Source: JBOHPP01 sp050731755 (GTDB lineage Bacteria > Methylomirabilota > Methylomirabilia > Rokubacteriales > CSP1-6). Taken from it: 9,854 nt of DNA. The stretch spans positions 1 to 9,854 of the forward strand of contig JBOHPP010000083.1 in the NCBI GenBank assembly GCA_050731755.1, read 5' to 3'. This document shows positions 1-6,412 of this stretch, piece by piece. Within the stretch, counting starts at the first letter, position 1. Every line of letters begins with the position of its first letter. Under the pieces are notes generated by a model, which saw only the letters and a list, made by a program, of their open reading frames with translations, had not been told where the DNA came from and made no database searches. The position numbers and the translations under genes were made by a program.

Positions 1-3
1 CCC

Positions 4-714
4 TCAGCCGGGGTGTCGAGCGGCCTCCATGCGCCCGAGCCGGCGCTGAAGATCCATCACGTGCGATTCCATCGCCGTCCGGGCGCCCAGCGGGTCGTGG
101 GCGGCGACGGCGGCAAAGATCGCGCCGTGGGCGCCGGCGACGGCGGTGTTGTCCTCCTCGCCGAAGTCGATCTGGGGCGCCACCACCTCCGCCTCCAGAT
201 CCATGAGCGCATCGACCAGCACCGCATGGACAGGGTTGCGCACGGCGGCGGCCACGAGGCGGTGGAAGGCCATGTCGAGCGTGCGCGGCGGCGCGCCGGC
301 CAGCATCGCGCGGGCGCCGAGCGCGGCGCGGATCGCCTCCACATCGGCCTCGGTGGCCCGCTCCGCGGCCAACCGCGCCACCTCGGGCTCGATCAGCAGG
401 CGGGCCTCGGTGAGCTGCGCGAGCGACACCCGCGCCAGCCGGAGCAGCGTGGCGAAGTCTCGCCGGAGCAGCCCGGCATCCGCGTGACGAACGAAGTGCC
501 CACCGCTCGAGCCGTGACGCACCTCGATGAGGCCGCGGTGCTCCAGCGTGCGCAGCGCTTCGCGCACGGCCACCCGGCTGGCCCGGAACTGGCGGACCAT
601 CTCGCGCTCGGTGGGCAGGCGATCGCCGTTGTCCAGGCGTCCGTCGAAGATGGCGCGCTCGACCTGATCGACGATGTGCTCGTAGACGCGGGGGGCGCGC
701 ACCGAGGTGAACAT
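4..714 (-). CDS. GntR family transcriptional regulator, FadR/FCD subfamily
   Basis: This 236-aa DNA-binding regulator probably senses a carboxylic-acid metabolite. The N-terminal winged helix (residues about 8-75) carries the family pattern LPTEREMVRQF (33-43) followed by SRVAVREALRTLEHRGLI (46-63). The C-terminal helical FCD domain (about 95-225) has all four expected metal/ligand residues: D147 and H151 (DMAFH), H196 and H218. The reading frame could open earlier at a GTG at 768, giving 254 aa. I prefer the ATG at 714 because typical family members start just before this motif, and because a TTGACA/-10 pair lies between the two candidate starts, so the longer form would contain its own promoter. 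It is divergent from the URO-D-like gene, with 59 bp between start codons, an arrangement usual for a GntR protein controlling itself and its neighbour. The effector is unknown. Confidence 0.93.
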   Translation of the reverse strand: MFTSVRAPRVYEHIVDQVERAIFDGRLDNGDRLPTEREMVRQFRASRVAVREALRTLEHRGLIEVRHGSSGGHFVRHADAGLLRRDFATLLRLARVSLAQLTEARLLIEPEVARLAAERATEADVEAIRAALGARAMLAGAPPRTLDMAFHRLVAAAVRNPVHAVLVDALMDLEAEVVAPQIDFGEEDNTAVAGAHGAIFAAVAAHDPLGARTAMESHVMDLQRRLGRMEAARHPG

Positions 715-723
715 GGGCGGCCC

Positions 724-752
724 ACTGTCGAACCAAACGCCACCGATGTCAA
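724..752 (-). promoter_or_regulatory. Predicted promoter of the GntR gene, leaderless geometry
   Basis: On the minus strand a perfect -35 box TTGACA (752-747) is followed by a 17-nt spacer and a weak -10-like GACAGT (729-724) that keeps the important A2 and T6. The -10 ends 9 nt before the ATG at 714, so transcription would begin at or very near the start codon, and no Shine-Dalgarno sequence is present. The -10 match is only 3 of 6, so the call rests mainly on the -35 box and spacing. Confidence 0.45.
726..752. repeat. Direct repeat TGTC(G/A)A, possible operator half-sites
   Basis: TGTCGA (726-731) and TGTCAA (747-752) are direct repeats 21 bp apart, about two helical turns, within the divergent GntR/URO-D intergenic region. 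The second copy coincides with the -35 box on the minus strand. Binding there could repress the regulator's own promoter. No clear GntR-type palindrome was seen, and six-base matches can arise by chance, so the operator reading is tentative. Confidence 0.22.
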
Positions 753-759
753 GAGTACG

Positions 760-765
760 TATAAT
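760..765 (+). promoter_or_regulatory. Perfect TATAAT -10 box of the URO-D-like gene
   Basis: TATAAT stands 8 nt before the ATG at 774, so the expected transcription start falls within a couple of bases of the start codon (leaderless mRNA). There is no Shine-Dalgarno sequence. No good -35 hexamer is found at 15-19 nt upstream, which hints at an activator or at control by the divergent GntR protein. Confidence 0.55.
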
Positions 766-773
766 CACGCGCC

Positions 774-1775
774 ATGACGAGCCGCCAGCGGGTCGAGGCC
801 GCGCTGCGGCGCCAGCCCGTCGACCGCCCGCCGGTGGCCTTCTGGCGCCACGTCCCCGAGGTGGATCACGACCCGCGGCTCCTGGCCGACGCCATGCTCG
901 CCTTCCACGACCGCTGGGGCCTCGACGTTATCAAGGTCATGCCGAGCGGGGTCTATTGCGTGGAGGACTGGGGCTGCAAGGTGGCCTGGACCGGCGCGCC
1001 GAGCGGCGCCAAGCAGTGCACGACTCACGCAGTCCAAACGGTCACCGACTGGGCCCGCATCAGACCGCTCGATCCCGGCGCCGGCGCGCTGGGCCGGGAG
1101 TTGGAGGCGGTGCACCGCATCGCGCGCCGCCGCGCCGACGACGCCCCGGTGCTCCATACGATCTTCTGTCCGCTCACCGTGGCCCGGAAGCTCGCCGGCG
1201 ACCGCGTGCGCCAGGACCTGCGGGCCAAGCCCGACCAGGTCCGTCCGGCGCTGGAAGCGATCACCGCCACGCTGATTCGCTACGCCGCCGCGGCCCTGGA
1301 GGCCGGCGCCGACGGCCTCTTCTTCGCCACCCAAGCGGCCAGCGCGGAGGTCCTCACCGAGGAGGAGAGCGCGACCTGGGGGTTGCCGTACGCCCGGCAG
1401 GTGCTCGAGAGCGTTCGCCATCGCGCGAGCCTCGTTCTGCTCCACATCCACGGTCGGAACATCTTTTTCGATCAGGTGGCCGCTCTGCCCGTTCACGCCG
1501 TCAACTGGCCTGACCGCCTCACGGCGCCGACGCTGAGGGAGGCGCAGGACCGGTTCACCGGCGCCGTCGCCGGCGGTCTCAACGAGGGCACGACGCTGCG
1601 TGAGGGACCTCCGGCGGCGGTCGCCGACCAGGTGCGTGACGCGATCGGTCAGACCGATGGGCTCGGACTGATTGTGGCGGCGGGCTGCGGGCTTCCGCTC
1701 GACGTGCCCGACGAGCACCTTCGGGTGGTCGTGGAGACCGTGAGGGCGCCCGCCGGACGCAGCGGTCTGCGCTGA
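774..1775 (+). CDS. Uroporphyrinogen decarboxylase (URO-D)/MtaA-CmuA-like family protein
   Basis: This 333-aa protein has the URO-D TIM-barrel layout. The N-terminal segment TSRQRVEAALRRQPVDRPP (2-20) is typical of the methyltransferase-like branch, and the C-terminal strand VAAGCGLPLDVPDEHLR (301-317) is the family's closing motif. The MRQAGR-type motif of true haem-pathway UroD is absent, so haem synthesis is unlikely. Known relatives (MtaA, CmuA) move methyl groups from corrinoid proteins using a zinc bound by H-x-C and a later C. Here the first pair reads H224-I-H226 (HIHGRN) and the later cysteine is C305, so the zinc set would be H-x-H...C. No corrinoid protein lies in the window. The start codon lies 8 nt after a TATAAT box. 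It may be a methyltransferase or a family member with a different reaction; the substrate is unknown. The divergent GntR protein is its likely regulator. Confidence 0.88.
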   Translation: MTSRQRVEAALRRQPVDRPPVAFWRHVPEVDHDPRLLADAMLAFHDRWGLDVIKVMPSGVYCVEDWGCKVAWTGAPSGAKQCTTHAVQTVTDWARIRPLDPGAGALGRELEAVHRIARRRADDAPVLHTIFCPLTVARKLAGDRVRQDLRAKPDQVRPALEAITATLIRYAAAALEAGADGLFFATQAASAEVLTEEESATWGLPYARQVLESVRHRASLVLLHIHGRNIFFDQVAALPVHAVNWPDRLTAPTLREAQDRFTGAVAGGLNEGTTLREGPPAAVADQVRDAIGQTDGLGLIVAAGCGLPLDVPDEHLRVVVETVRAPAGRSGLR

Positions 1776-1808
1776 GGCGCACGCCGGGCGCGGCGGAGGC
1801 CGATCGGG

Positions 1809-1814
1809 TACACT
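1809..1814 (+). promoter_or_regulatory. -10-like TACACT before the cupin gene
   Basis: TACACT (4 of 6 matches, with T1, A2 and T6 kept) ends 9 nt before the ATG at 1824, the same geometry as the other first genes in the window. No -35 hexamer is recognisable and no Shine-Dalgarno sequence precedes the ATG. The 48-nt gap after the URO-D-like gene is the only sizeable gap before the long operon, which supports a separate transcript start here. Confidence 0.4.
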
Positions 1815-1823
1815 AAGCCCGCC

Positions 1824-2195
1824 ATGGACGACGAGACCGCCGTCGCGACGACACAGGGCGTCGCGCAGGTCTTCGACCTCCACGCCCTCAAGGCCTTCGC
1901 CTCCGACCAGCGCGTCCGGAAGATGCTCTTCAAGACCGACCAGCTCTGGTCCGAGATCGCCTGCTACGAGCCCGGCCAATCGACCGTGATGCACCACCAC
2001 CCCAAGGAGGAGGAGGCAATCTTCGTGCTGCAGGGCACGGCCACTATGAGCGTGGGCGGCGAGGAGTACGTCGTGCCCGCCGGCTCGCTCATCAAGTTCC
2101 CGGCCAACGTGCCCCACGATGTGCGCAATCTCCAGGCCGAGCGGTGCGTGATCATGTTCATCAAGGTGAATCCCAAGGTGCTGAAACATGGGTAA
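1824..2195 (+). CDS. Cupin-2 domain metal-binding protein
   Basis: This is a 123-aa single-domain cupin. Motif 1, G(X)5HXH(X)4E(X)6G, is matched exactly by G51, H57, H59, E64 and G71. In motif 2, G79, P85, G87, H98 and N102 are recognisable. The expected metal ligands are therefore H57, H59, E64 and H98, so it should bind Fe, Mn or a similar ion. Small cupins of this type may be isomerases, dioxygenases, or sensors/stabilisers of neighbouring enzymes. It is the first gene of the predicted operon and overlaps the LigA-like gene by 8 nt, so its role is probably tied to the ring-cleavage enzyme, for example acting on the substrate or the cleavage product. The reaction cannot be stated from sequence. 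Confidence 0.9.
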   Translation: MDDETAVATTQGVAQVFDLHALKAFASDQRVRKMLFKTDQLWSEIACYEPGQSTVMHHHPKEEEAIFVLQGTATMSVGGEEYVVPAGSLIKFPANVPHDVRNLQAERCVIMFIKVNPKVLKHG

Positions 2196-2538
2196 CGTGG
2201 AGCGCTGCGACAAGACCTTGCCGCTCAACGAGATGATCTTCTACGTCCGCCGGGACCCGCGCCTGCGCGAGCGCTGGCTGACGGATCTCGAGGCGCTCGG
2301 TCGGGAGTTCGGCCTCTCGCCCGCCGAGTACGAGGCGCTGCGCGACCGGGACGTCCGGCGGCTCAACGACCTGGGCGTGCACCAGTACTACATCCCCCAG
2401 ATCCTGCGCCTGTTCTACGGGGCCGCGCTCAACACCAACAACCATCCCGCGCTGGAGGCGTACCAGCGCGCCTTCCCCGAGGAGACGGCCAAGGCCTTCG
2501 CGCTGGCCGAGCGGCTTGAGCGCCGGGCCCGAGGCTAG
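2188..2538 (+). CDS. LigA-like alpha subunit of class III extradiol dioxygenase
   Basis: This 116-aa helical protein matches the small alpha subunit of LigAB (protocatechuate 4,5-dioxygenase type): FGLSPAEYEALRDRDVRRL (41-59) followed by DLGVHQYYIPQILRLF (61-76). In the known heterodimer this subunit has no metal centre; it covers the active-site mouth of the beta subunit and helps bind substrate. The start ATG overlaps the cupin end and has AGGTG at 2176-2180 as ribosome site. The beta subunit gene begins 2 nt after its stop codon, the expected alpha-beta order. The substrate could be protocatechuate, gallate, a methylated gallate or another catecholic acid. The family call is firm; the substrate is not. 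Confidence 0.88.
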   Translation: MGNVERCDKTLPLNEMIFYVRRDPRLRERWLTDLEALGREFGLSPAEYEALRDRDVRRLNDLGVHQYYIPQILRLFYGAALNTNNHPALEAYQRAFPEETAKAFALAERLERRARG

Positions 2539-2540
2539 GC

Positions 2541-3386
2541 GTGGCCAGCATCGTCGCCGCCCTGGCCATGACCCATTCGCCCGGGCTCATCGGGTGGTTC
2601 GACCGCGCGCCGGCCGAGCAGCAAAAGGAGGCGCGGCGGGCCCTCACCGAGCTACGCGAACGCCTGGAGGCGGCCCGGCCCGACGTCATCGTGGCGTTCT
2701 CCAACGACCATCTGCTCAACTGGCCCATCAACAACATCCCGGAGTTCACCGTCGGCGTGGGCGAGGAGCACGCCGGCCCCGCCGACTGGTACGACGAGTG
2801 GCTGGGCATGGCCGATAAGAAATACCGGATACCCGGGCATTCGGCGCTCGCCCGCTACATCGTGAACGAGGGAGCGCGGCGGCGGATCGCGTTCGCCTAC
2901 CTTCGGCAGATGCAGTTCGACGACGGCATCTCCGTGCCCATGCACTACCTGAACCCTGCGGGGACGTTCCGGCTGGTGCCGGTCACCATGAACTGCACGG
3001 TGCCGCCCATCCCCACGCCCGAGCGCTGCTATCAGGTGGGCACGGTGCTGCGCGACATGCTCCGGGCCTGGCCCGGCGCCGAGCGCATCGCCGTGCTGGG
3101 CACCGGCGGGCTCAGTCACGAGCCGGGCGGGCCGCGCTACTTCTGGGTGGACGAGGAGTTCGACCTCTGGTTCCTGGATCTCCTGAAGAAGGGCGACCAT
3201 GAGGCGCTGCTGCGCGAGTGCACGCTCGAGCGCATGGAGGCGGCCGGCTCCGGCGGTACCGCGGAGCTGAACGCGTGGGTCCTCACGCTGGCCTTCACGC
3301 GCGGCCCCGCCGACGTACTCGCCTACATGCCGGCCATCGCGTGGCGCTCCGGCACCGGGATGGTCGCCTGGAACGATTTCGCGTGA
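2541..3386 (+). CDS. LigB-like catalytic beta subunit of class III extradiol dioxygenase
   Basis: This 281-aa catalytic subunit would use non-haem Fe(II) and O2 to open an aromatic ring next to two hydroxyls. The LigB iron ligands are all visible: H12 (ALAMTHSPG), H57 (FSNDHLLNW) and E242 (GTAELNAW). The catalytic base is H193 (GTGGLSHEPGG). In the well-studied Sphingobium LigB these are H12, H61, E242 and H195, so the spacing is nearly identical. The start is GTG at 2541 with GAGG upstream. The ATG at 2568 would remove the first strand next to H12 and is rejected. The length is slightly under the usual ~300 aa. The protein looks fully active. The preferred ring, benzenoid or heteroaromatic, is not determined by these residues. 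Confidence 0.92.
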   Translation: MASIVAALAMTHSPGLIGWFDRAPAEQQKEARRALTELRERLEAARPDVIVAFSNDHLLNWPINNIPEFTVGVGEEHAGPADWYDEWLGMADKKYRIPGHSALARYIVNEGARRRIAFAYLRQMQFDDGISVPMHYLNPAGTFRLVPVTMNCTVPPIPTPERCYQVGTVLRDMLRAWPGAERIAVLGTGGLSHEPGGPRYFWVDEEFDLWFLDLLKKGDHEALLRECTLERMEAAGSGGTAELNAWVLTLAFTRGPADVLAYMPAIAWRSGTGMVAWNDFA

Positions 3387-3387
3387 G

Positions 3388-3852
3388 ATGAACACCCCGG
3401 AAGCCTGGGGGGTGGCGCTCCTGCGCATCGTGCTGGGGGTGATCTTCGTCATGCACGGCTACTGGGCGTTCGCGACCCTGGGGCATCAGCGGCTGGCCGA
3501 TATGATCGTGCGCATCGGCAACCCCGAGACGCTGGCGCCCCTCATGGCCTGGTACGTCATCGCCGCCCACGCCGTGGGCGGGCTGCTGTTAGTGTTGGGG
3601 CTGTGGGCATCGCCGGCGGCGATCGCCCAGGTGCCGATCATGGCCGCCGCCGTCTTCCTGCTCCACTGGCCGGAGGGCTTCTTCATGCGGGCTCAGGTCG
3701 TCGACGCTGCCGCCGGCCGGGCCGTCGTCGCCGGCTACGAGTTCCCGCTCCTCGTGCTGACGGCGAGCCTGGTGATCGCGCTCACCGGCTCGGGCGCGCT
3801 CTCCGTGGATGGGGCGCGTCAGCGCCGTCTTCTCCGCCGGGCCATCCCCTGA
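3388..3852 (+). CDS. DoxX family integral membrane protein
   Basis: This 154-aa protein has four predicted membrane helices at about 7-27, 52-73, 77-95 and 115-137, and a basic C-terminal tail (RQRRLLRRA). The N-terminal pattern LLRIVLGVIFVMHGYWAF (11-28), with R13, G17 and H23-G24, is that of the DoxX/SURF4-like family, which includes a subunit associated with archaeal thiosulfate:quinone oxidoreductase and many proteins of unknown role. It starts 1 nt after the LigB stop codon and ends 2 nt before the amidase, so it is co-transcribed with ring-cleavage enzymes. It may link electron flow or membrane stress to the pathway, but its function cannot be assigned. Confidence 0.85.
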   Translation: MNTPEAWGVALLRIVLGVIFVMHGYWAFATLGHQRLADMIVRIGNPETLAPLMAWYVIAAHAVGGLLLVLGLWASPAAIAQVPIMAAAVFLLHWPEGFFMRAQVVDAAAGRAVVAGYEFPLLVLTASLVIALTGSGALSVDGARQRRLLRRAIP

Positions 3853-3854
3853 CC

Positions 3855-4793
3855 ATGCCCCGCACCCACCATCTCGACGCCGCCCAGGTCCACTACGAGT
3901 GGAACAACGCGTTGGCGCCGCGGCTGGAGATCGACTCCGGCGATACCGTCGTGTTCCAGACGCGCGACGCCGCCGATGGGTACTACTCCCCAGCCTCGAC
4001 CCACGCCGACGCCGCCGCGCGCGGTCCCTTCCGCGGCCATCCGCTCACAGGCCCCGTGCGAATCAAGGGCGCGTCTCCCGGAGATTCGCTGGCCGTCGAG
4101 ATCGTGGACATGAAGCCGGCCGCCGCGTTCGGCTGGACCAACATCCGCCCCGGGCGCGGGCTCCTGCCCGAGGACGACTTCCCGAAGGCGTATCTCCAGA
4201 TCTGGGATCTGTCCGACGGCACCCACGCGCGCATGGGCACGCGCGTCGCCGTGCCCATCGAGCCGTTCCCGGGCGTGCTCGGCGTGGCTCTTGACGAGCC
4301 CGGCGGCCACAGCACCATGCCGCCCCGGAAGAACGGCGGCAATATGGACATCAAGCAGCTCACGCTGGGCACCACCGCGTACCTGCCGGTCTGGGTCGAC
4401 GGCGCCCTCTTCAGCGTGGGCGACGGCCACGCCGCCCAGGGCGACGGCGAGGTGTGCGTGACGGCCGTCGAGATGGCCGCCCAGGTGACCTGCCGCTTCG
4501 ATCTGTTGCGGGAGCGCCGGCTGCGCGAGCCGCAGTTCCGCACTCGCGGCCCGCTCGGCGCCCGCACGAACGTTGGGCCGCACTACGCCACCACCGCCCA
4601 CGGCCCCGACCTCTACCGCGCCGCCCAGCAGGCCGTGCGCTACATGATCGACCACCTGGTGGAGCAGCGCGGCCTGTCACGCGAGGAAGCCTACATCCTG
4701 TGCAGCGTGGCCGTGGACCTCCGGATCAGCGAGATCGTCGACGCGCCCAACTGGATCGTCTCGGCCTTCCTGCCCGAGAGCATCTTCCGGTGA
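3855..4793 (+). CDS. Acetamidase/formamidase family amidohydrolase
   Basis: This 312-aa protein belongs to the FmdA/AmdA family, which hydrolyses short amides such as formamide or acetamide to the acid and ammonia. Recognisable blocks are GHPLTGPVRIKGASPGDSL (61-79), PFPGVLGVALDEPGGHSTMP (137-156), PPRKNGGNMDIKQL (156-169), LFSVGDGHAAQGDGEV (185-200) and the C-terminal LCSVAVDLRISEIVDAPNW (282-300). The open frame runs back to 3603, but that stretch lies inside the DoxX gene; the ATG at 3855, 2 nt after the DoxX stop, gives the normal family N-terminus. The length is typical. It overlaps the next gene by 4 nt. In this operon it could remove an amide or formyl-amide product made after ring cleavage, which is inference. 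Confidence 0.92.
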   Translation: MPRTHHLDAAQVHYEWNNALAPRLEIDSGDTVVFQTRDAADGYYSPASTHADAAARGPFRGHPLTGPVRIKGASPGDSLAVEIVDMKPAAAFGWTNIRPGRGLLPEDDFPKAYLQIWDLSDGTHARMGTRVAVPIEPFPGVLGVALDEPGGHSTMPPRKNGGNMDIKQLTLGTTAYLPVWVDGALFSVGDGHAAQGDGEVCVTAVEMAAQVTCRFDLLRERRLREPQFRTRGPLGARTNVGPHYATTAHGPDLYRAAQQAVRYMIDHLVEQRGLSREEAYILCSVAVDLRISEIVDAPNWIVSAFLPESIFR

Positions 4794-5566
4794 AGATCGA
4801 GCGCCTCGACCACTTCGTGCTGACCGTCCGCGACCTCGAGGCCACTGTCGAGTTCTATCGCCGCGTGCTCGGGATGGAGGTCGTCACCTTCGGCCAGGGA
4901 CGGACGGCGCTCCGCTTCGGCGATCAGAAGATCAACCTGCACCCGGCCGGCCGCGAGTTCGCCCCCACGGCGGCCCGGCCCACGCCGGGCTCGGCCGACG
5001 TCTGCCTGCTGAGCCGCGAGCCGGTGGCGCAGTGGGTGACGCAACTCAAAGACTTCGGCGTCACCGTCGAGGAAGGCCCCGTGCGGCGCACCGGAGCCCG
5101 CGGCCCCATCGACTCGATCTACCTCCGCGACCCCGACAATAACCTCGTGGAGATCTCCAACGAGGTTCCCGACGCCGGCGACCCGTTGGCGCCGTTGCGC
5201 GCATGGCTCCGGCAGTGGCAGGCTTGCGTGCGCGCCCAAGATTTCGGGGGCGGCCGCCAGCTCTGCGCCCCCGAGATGCTGGCCTTCGGCACCCGCGCCG
5301 AGATGGTCGAGGGCATCGAGCACGTCATGGAGCGCCAGTGGCGTCAGGTGTGGCCACGCATTCGGGACTTCACGATCGACGTGGACAAGGCGCGCGGCGG
5401 CATCGAAGGCGACCGCGGCTGGGTCGCCACCCGCTGGGACTCACGTGGCGTCCGGCCCGACGGCGCGACCTTCCCCCGCCCGGGGCGGCTCACGGTCCTC
5501 TTCGCCCGGCGCGACGGCCGCTGGCTCGCCACTCACACGCACTTTTCCCTCTCACCCGAACCCTGA
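4790..5566 (+). CDS. Fusion protein: VOC (GLOD5-like) domain plus NTF2/SnoaL-like domain
   Basis: This 258-aa protein has two domains. Residues 1-128 form a vicinal oxygen chelate (glyoxalase-like) domain, IERLDHFVLTVRDLEATVEF (3-22) through RDPDNNLVEISN (113-124). Likely metal ligands are H8, H51 (INLHPAG) and E121, as in GLOD5-type proteins. Residues about 137-256 look like an NTF2/SnoaL-type cone (WLRQWQACVRAQDF at 139-152, then LTVLFARRDGRWLATHTHFS at 234-253), a fold that often hosts isomerases or small-molecule binding. The GTG start at 4790 overlaps the amidase stop as GTGA. The frame is continuous across the junction near 125-136, so this looks like a true fusion and not a sequencing error. 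The substrate is unknown; a role on a ring-cleavage product is possible. Confidence 0.85.
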   Translation: MKIERLDHFVLTVRDLEATVEFYRRVLGMEVVTFGQGRTALRFGDQKINLHPAGREFAPTAARPTPGSADVCLLSREPVAQWVTQLKDFGVTVEEGPVRRTGARGPIDSIYLRDPDNNLVEISNEVPDAGDPLAPLRAWLRQWQACVRAQDFGGGRQLCAPEMLAFGTRAEMVEGIEHVMERQWRQVWPRIRDFTIDVDKARGGIEGDRGWVATRWDSRGVRPDGATFPRPGRLTVLFARRDGRWLATHTHFSLSPEP

Positions 5567-5575
5567 GGAGACACC

Positions 5576-6412
5576 ATGGACATCGGCGTCTGCATGTTCG
5601 CCACGGACTACGCCATCCCCATCGAGGAGCTGGCCCGCGAGACCGAGGCCCGCGGATTCGAGTCGCTCTGGGTGCCCGAGCATACGCACATCCCGGCCAG
5701 CCGTCGCACCCCCTTCCCCGGCGGGGCGGAGCTTCCCCGCGAGTACTCGCACACGCTCGATCCGTTCGTCTCGCTGGCCGCGGCCGCTACGGCGACCACG
5801 CGCCTCAAGATCGGCACCGGCATCAGCCTGGTGATCGAGCGCGACACGATCATCACGGCCAAGGAGGTGGCGAGCCTCGACCATCTTTCGCGGGGTCGCT
5901 TCCTCTTCGGCGTGGGCGGCGGCTGGAATGCCGAGGAGATGGAGAACCACGGCACCGTATTCAAGACGCGCTTCAAGAAGCTGCGCGAGCAAATCCTGGC
6001 CATGAAGGAGATCTGGACGAAGGACGCCGCCCAGTTCCACGGCCAGTTCGTCAACTTCGATCCGATCTGGTCCTGGCCCAAGCCCGTCCAGAAGCCGCAT
6101 CCGCCCGTGCTGTGGGGCGGCGAGACCCAATACACGCTCGAGCGCGTGGCCCAGATCGGTGACGGCTGGTTCCCTCGGGCCCGCAGCGCCGAGCGGATCT
6201 TCAGCGGCCTGGAGGAGCTCAAGCAGCGCGTGGCCAAGGCCGGCCGCGACGTCAAGACGATCTCGGTCTCAGTCTTCGGCGCCGCCGGCGATCAGGCGCT
6301 CCTCGACCGCTACCGCGCCGGCGGTATCACCCGAGCCATCATCCGACTGCCGTCCGAGGGCCGGGACAAGACTCTGCCGCTGCTGGACCAGCACGCCAAG
6401 CTGCTCAAGTGA
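5576..6412 (+). CDS. LLM class flavin/F420-dependent oxidoreductase
   Basis: This 278-aa luciferase-like TIM-barrel enzyme has the opening pattern of the LLM F420-dependent branch (TIGR03619-like): ARGFESLWVPEHTHIP (25-40), LKIGTGISLVIERD (77-90), and the signature LSRGRFLFGVGGGWNAEEME (104-123). Later comes KPVQKPHPPVLWGG (169-182). The GGGWNAEE block is typical of F420-using members, although FMN cannot be excluded. A good ribosome site, GAGGAG (5565-5570), lies 5 nt before the ATG and overlaps the previous stop. The next gene, a PPOX-type oxidoreductase, overlaps its end by 4 nt, which supports a shared F420 redox step. Substrates of this branch are mostly unknown. Confidence 0.9.
   Translation: MDIGVCMFATDYAIPIEELARETEARGFESLWVPEHTHIPASRRTPFPGGAELPREYSHTLDPFVSLAAAATATTRLKIGTGISLVIERDTIITAKEVASLDHLSRGRFLFGVGGGWNAEEMENHGTVFKTRFKKLREQILAMKEIWTKDAAQFHGQFVNFDPIWSWPKPVQKPHPPVLWGGETQYTLERVAQIGDGWFPRARSAERIFSGLEELKQRVAKAGRDVKTISVSVFGAAGDQALLDRYRAGGITRAIIRLPSEGRDKTLPLLDQHAKLLK

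Noticed and set aside
753..766. Imperfect palindrome GAGTACGTATAATC as a GntR operator
   Set aside because: Only 4 of 7 base pairs match around the centre, and it overlaps the -10 box; the symmetry is no better than chance.
715..768. 18-residue N-terminal extension of the GntR regulator starting at GTG 768
   Set aside because: It would include the predicted TTGACA promoter, has no Shine-Dalgarno sequence, and goes beyond the typical N-terminus of the family.
774..1775. Assignment as haem-pathway hemE
   Set aside because: The MRQAGR-type N-terminal motif of true uroporphyrinogen decarboxylase is missing, and no haem genes are nearby.
765..2228. 487-aa open frame on the minus strand opposite the URO-D-like and cupin genes
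   Set aside because: The translation is low-complexity, rich in R, G, H and A, and matches no family; the plus strand carries two well-supported genes. It is a GC3-bias shadow, as are the minus-strand frames at 2652-3452 and 3819-4655.
3603..3854. N-terminal extension of the amidase to 396 aa
   Set aside because: These 84 residues are a second frame of the DoxX gene and look non-protein-like; the ATG at 3855 gives the normal family N-terminus.
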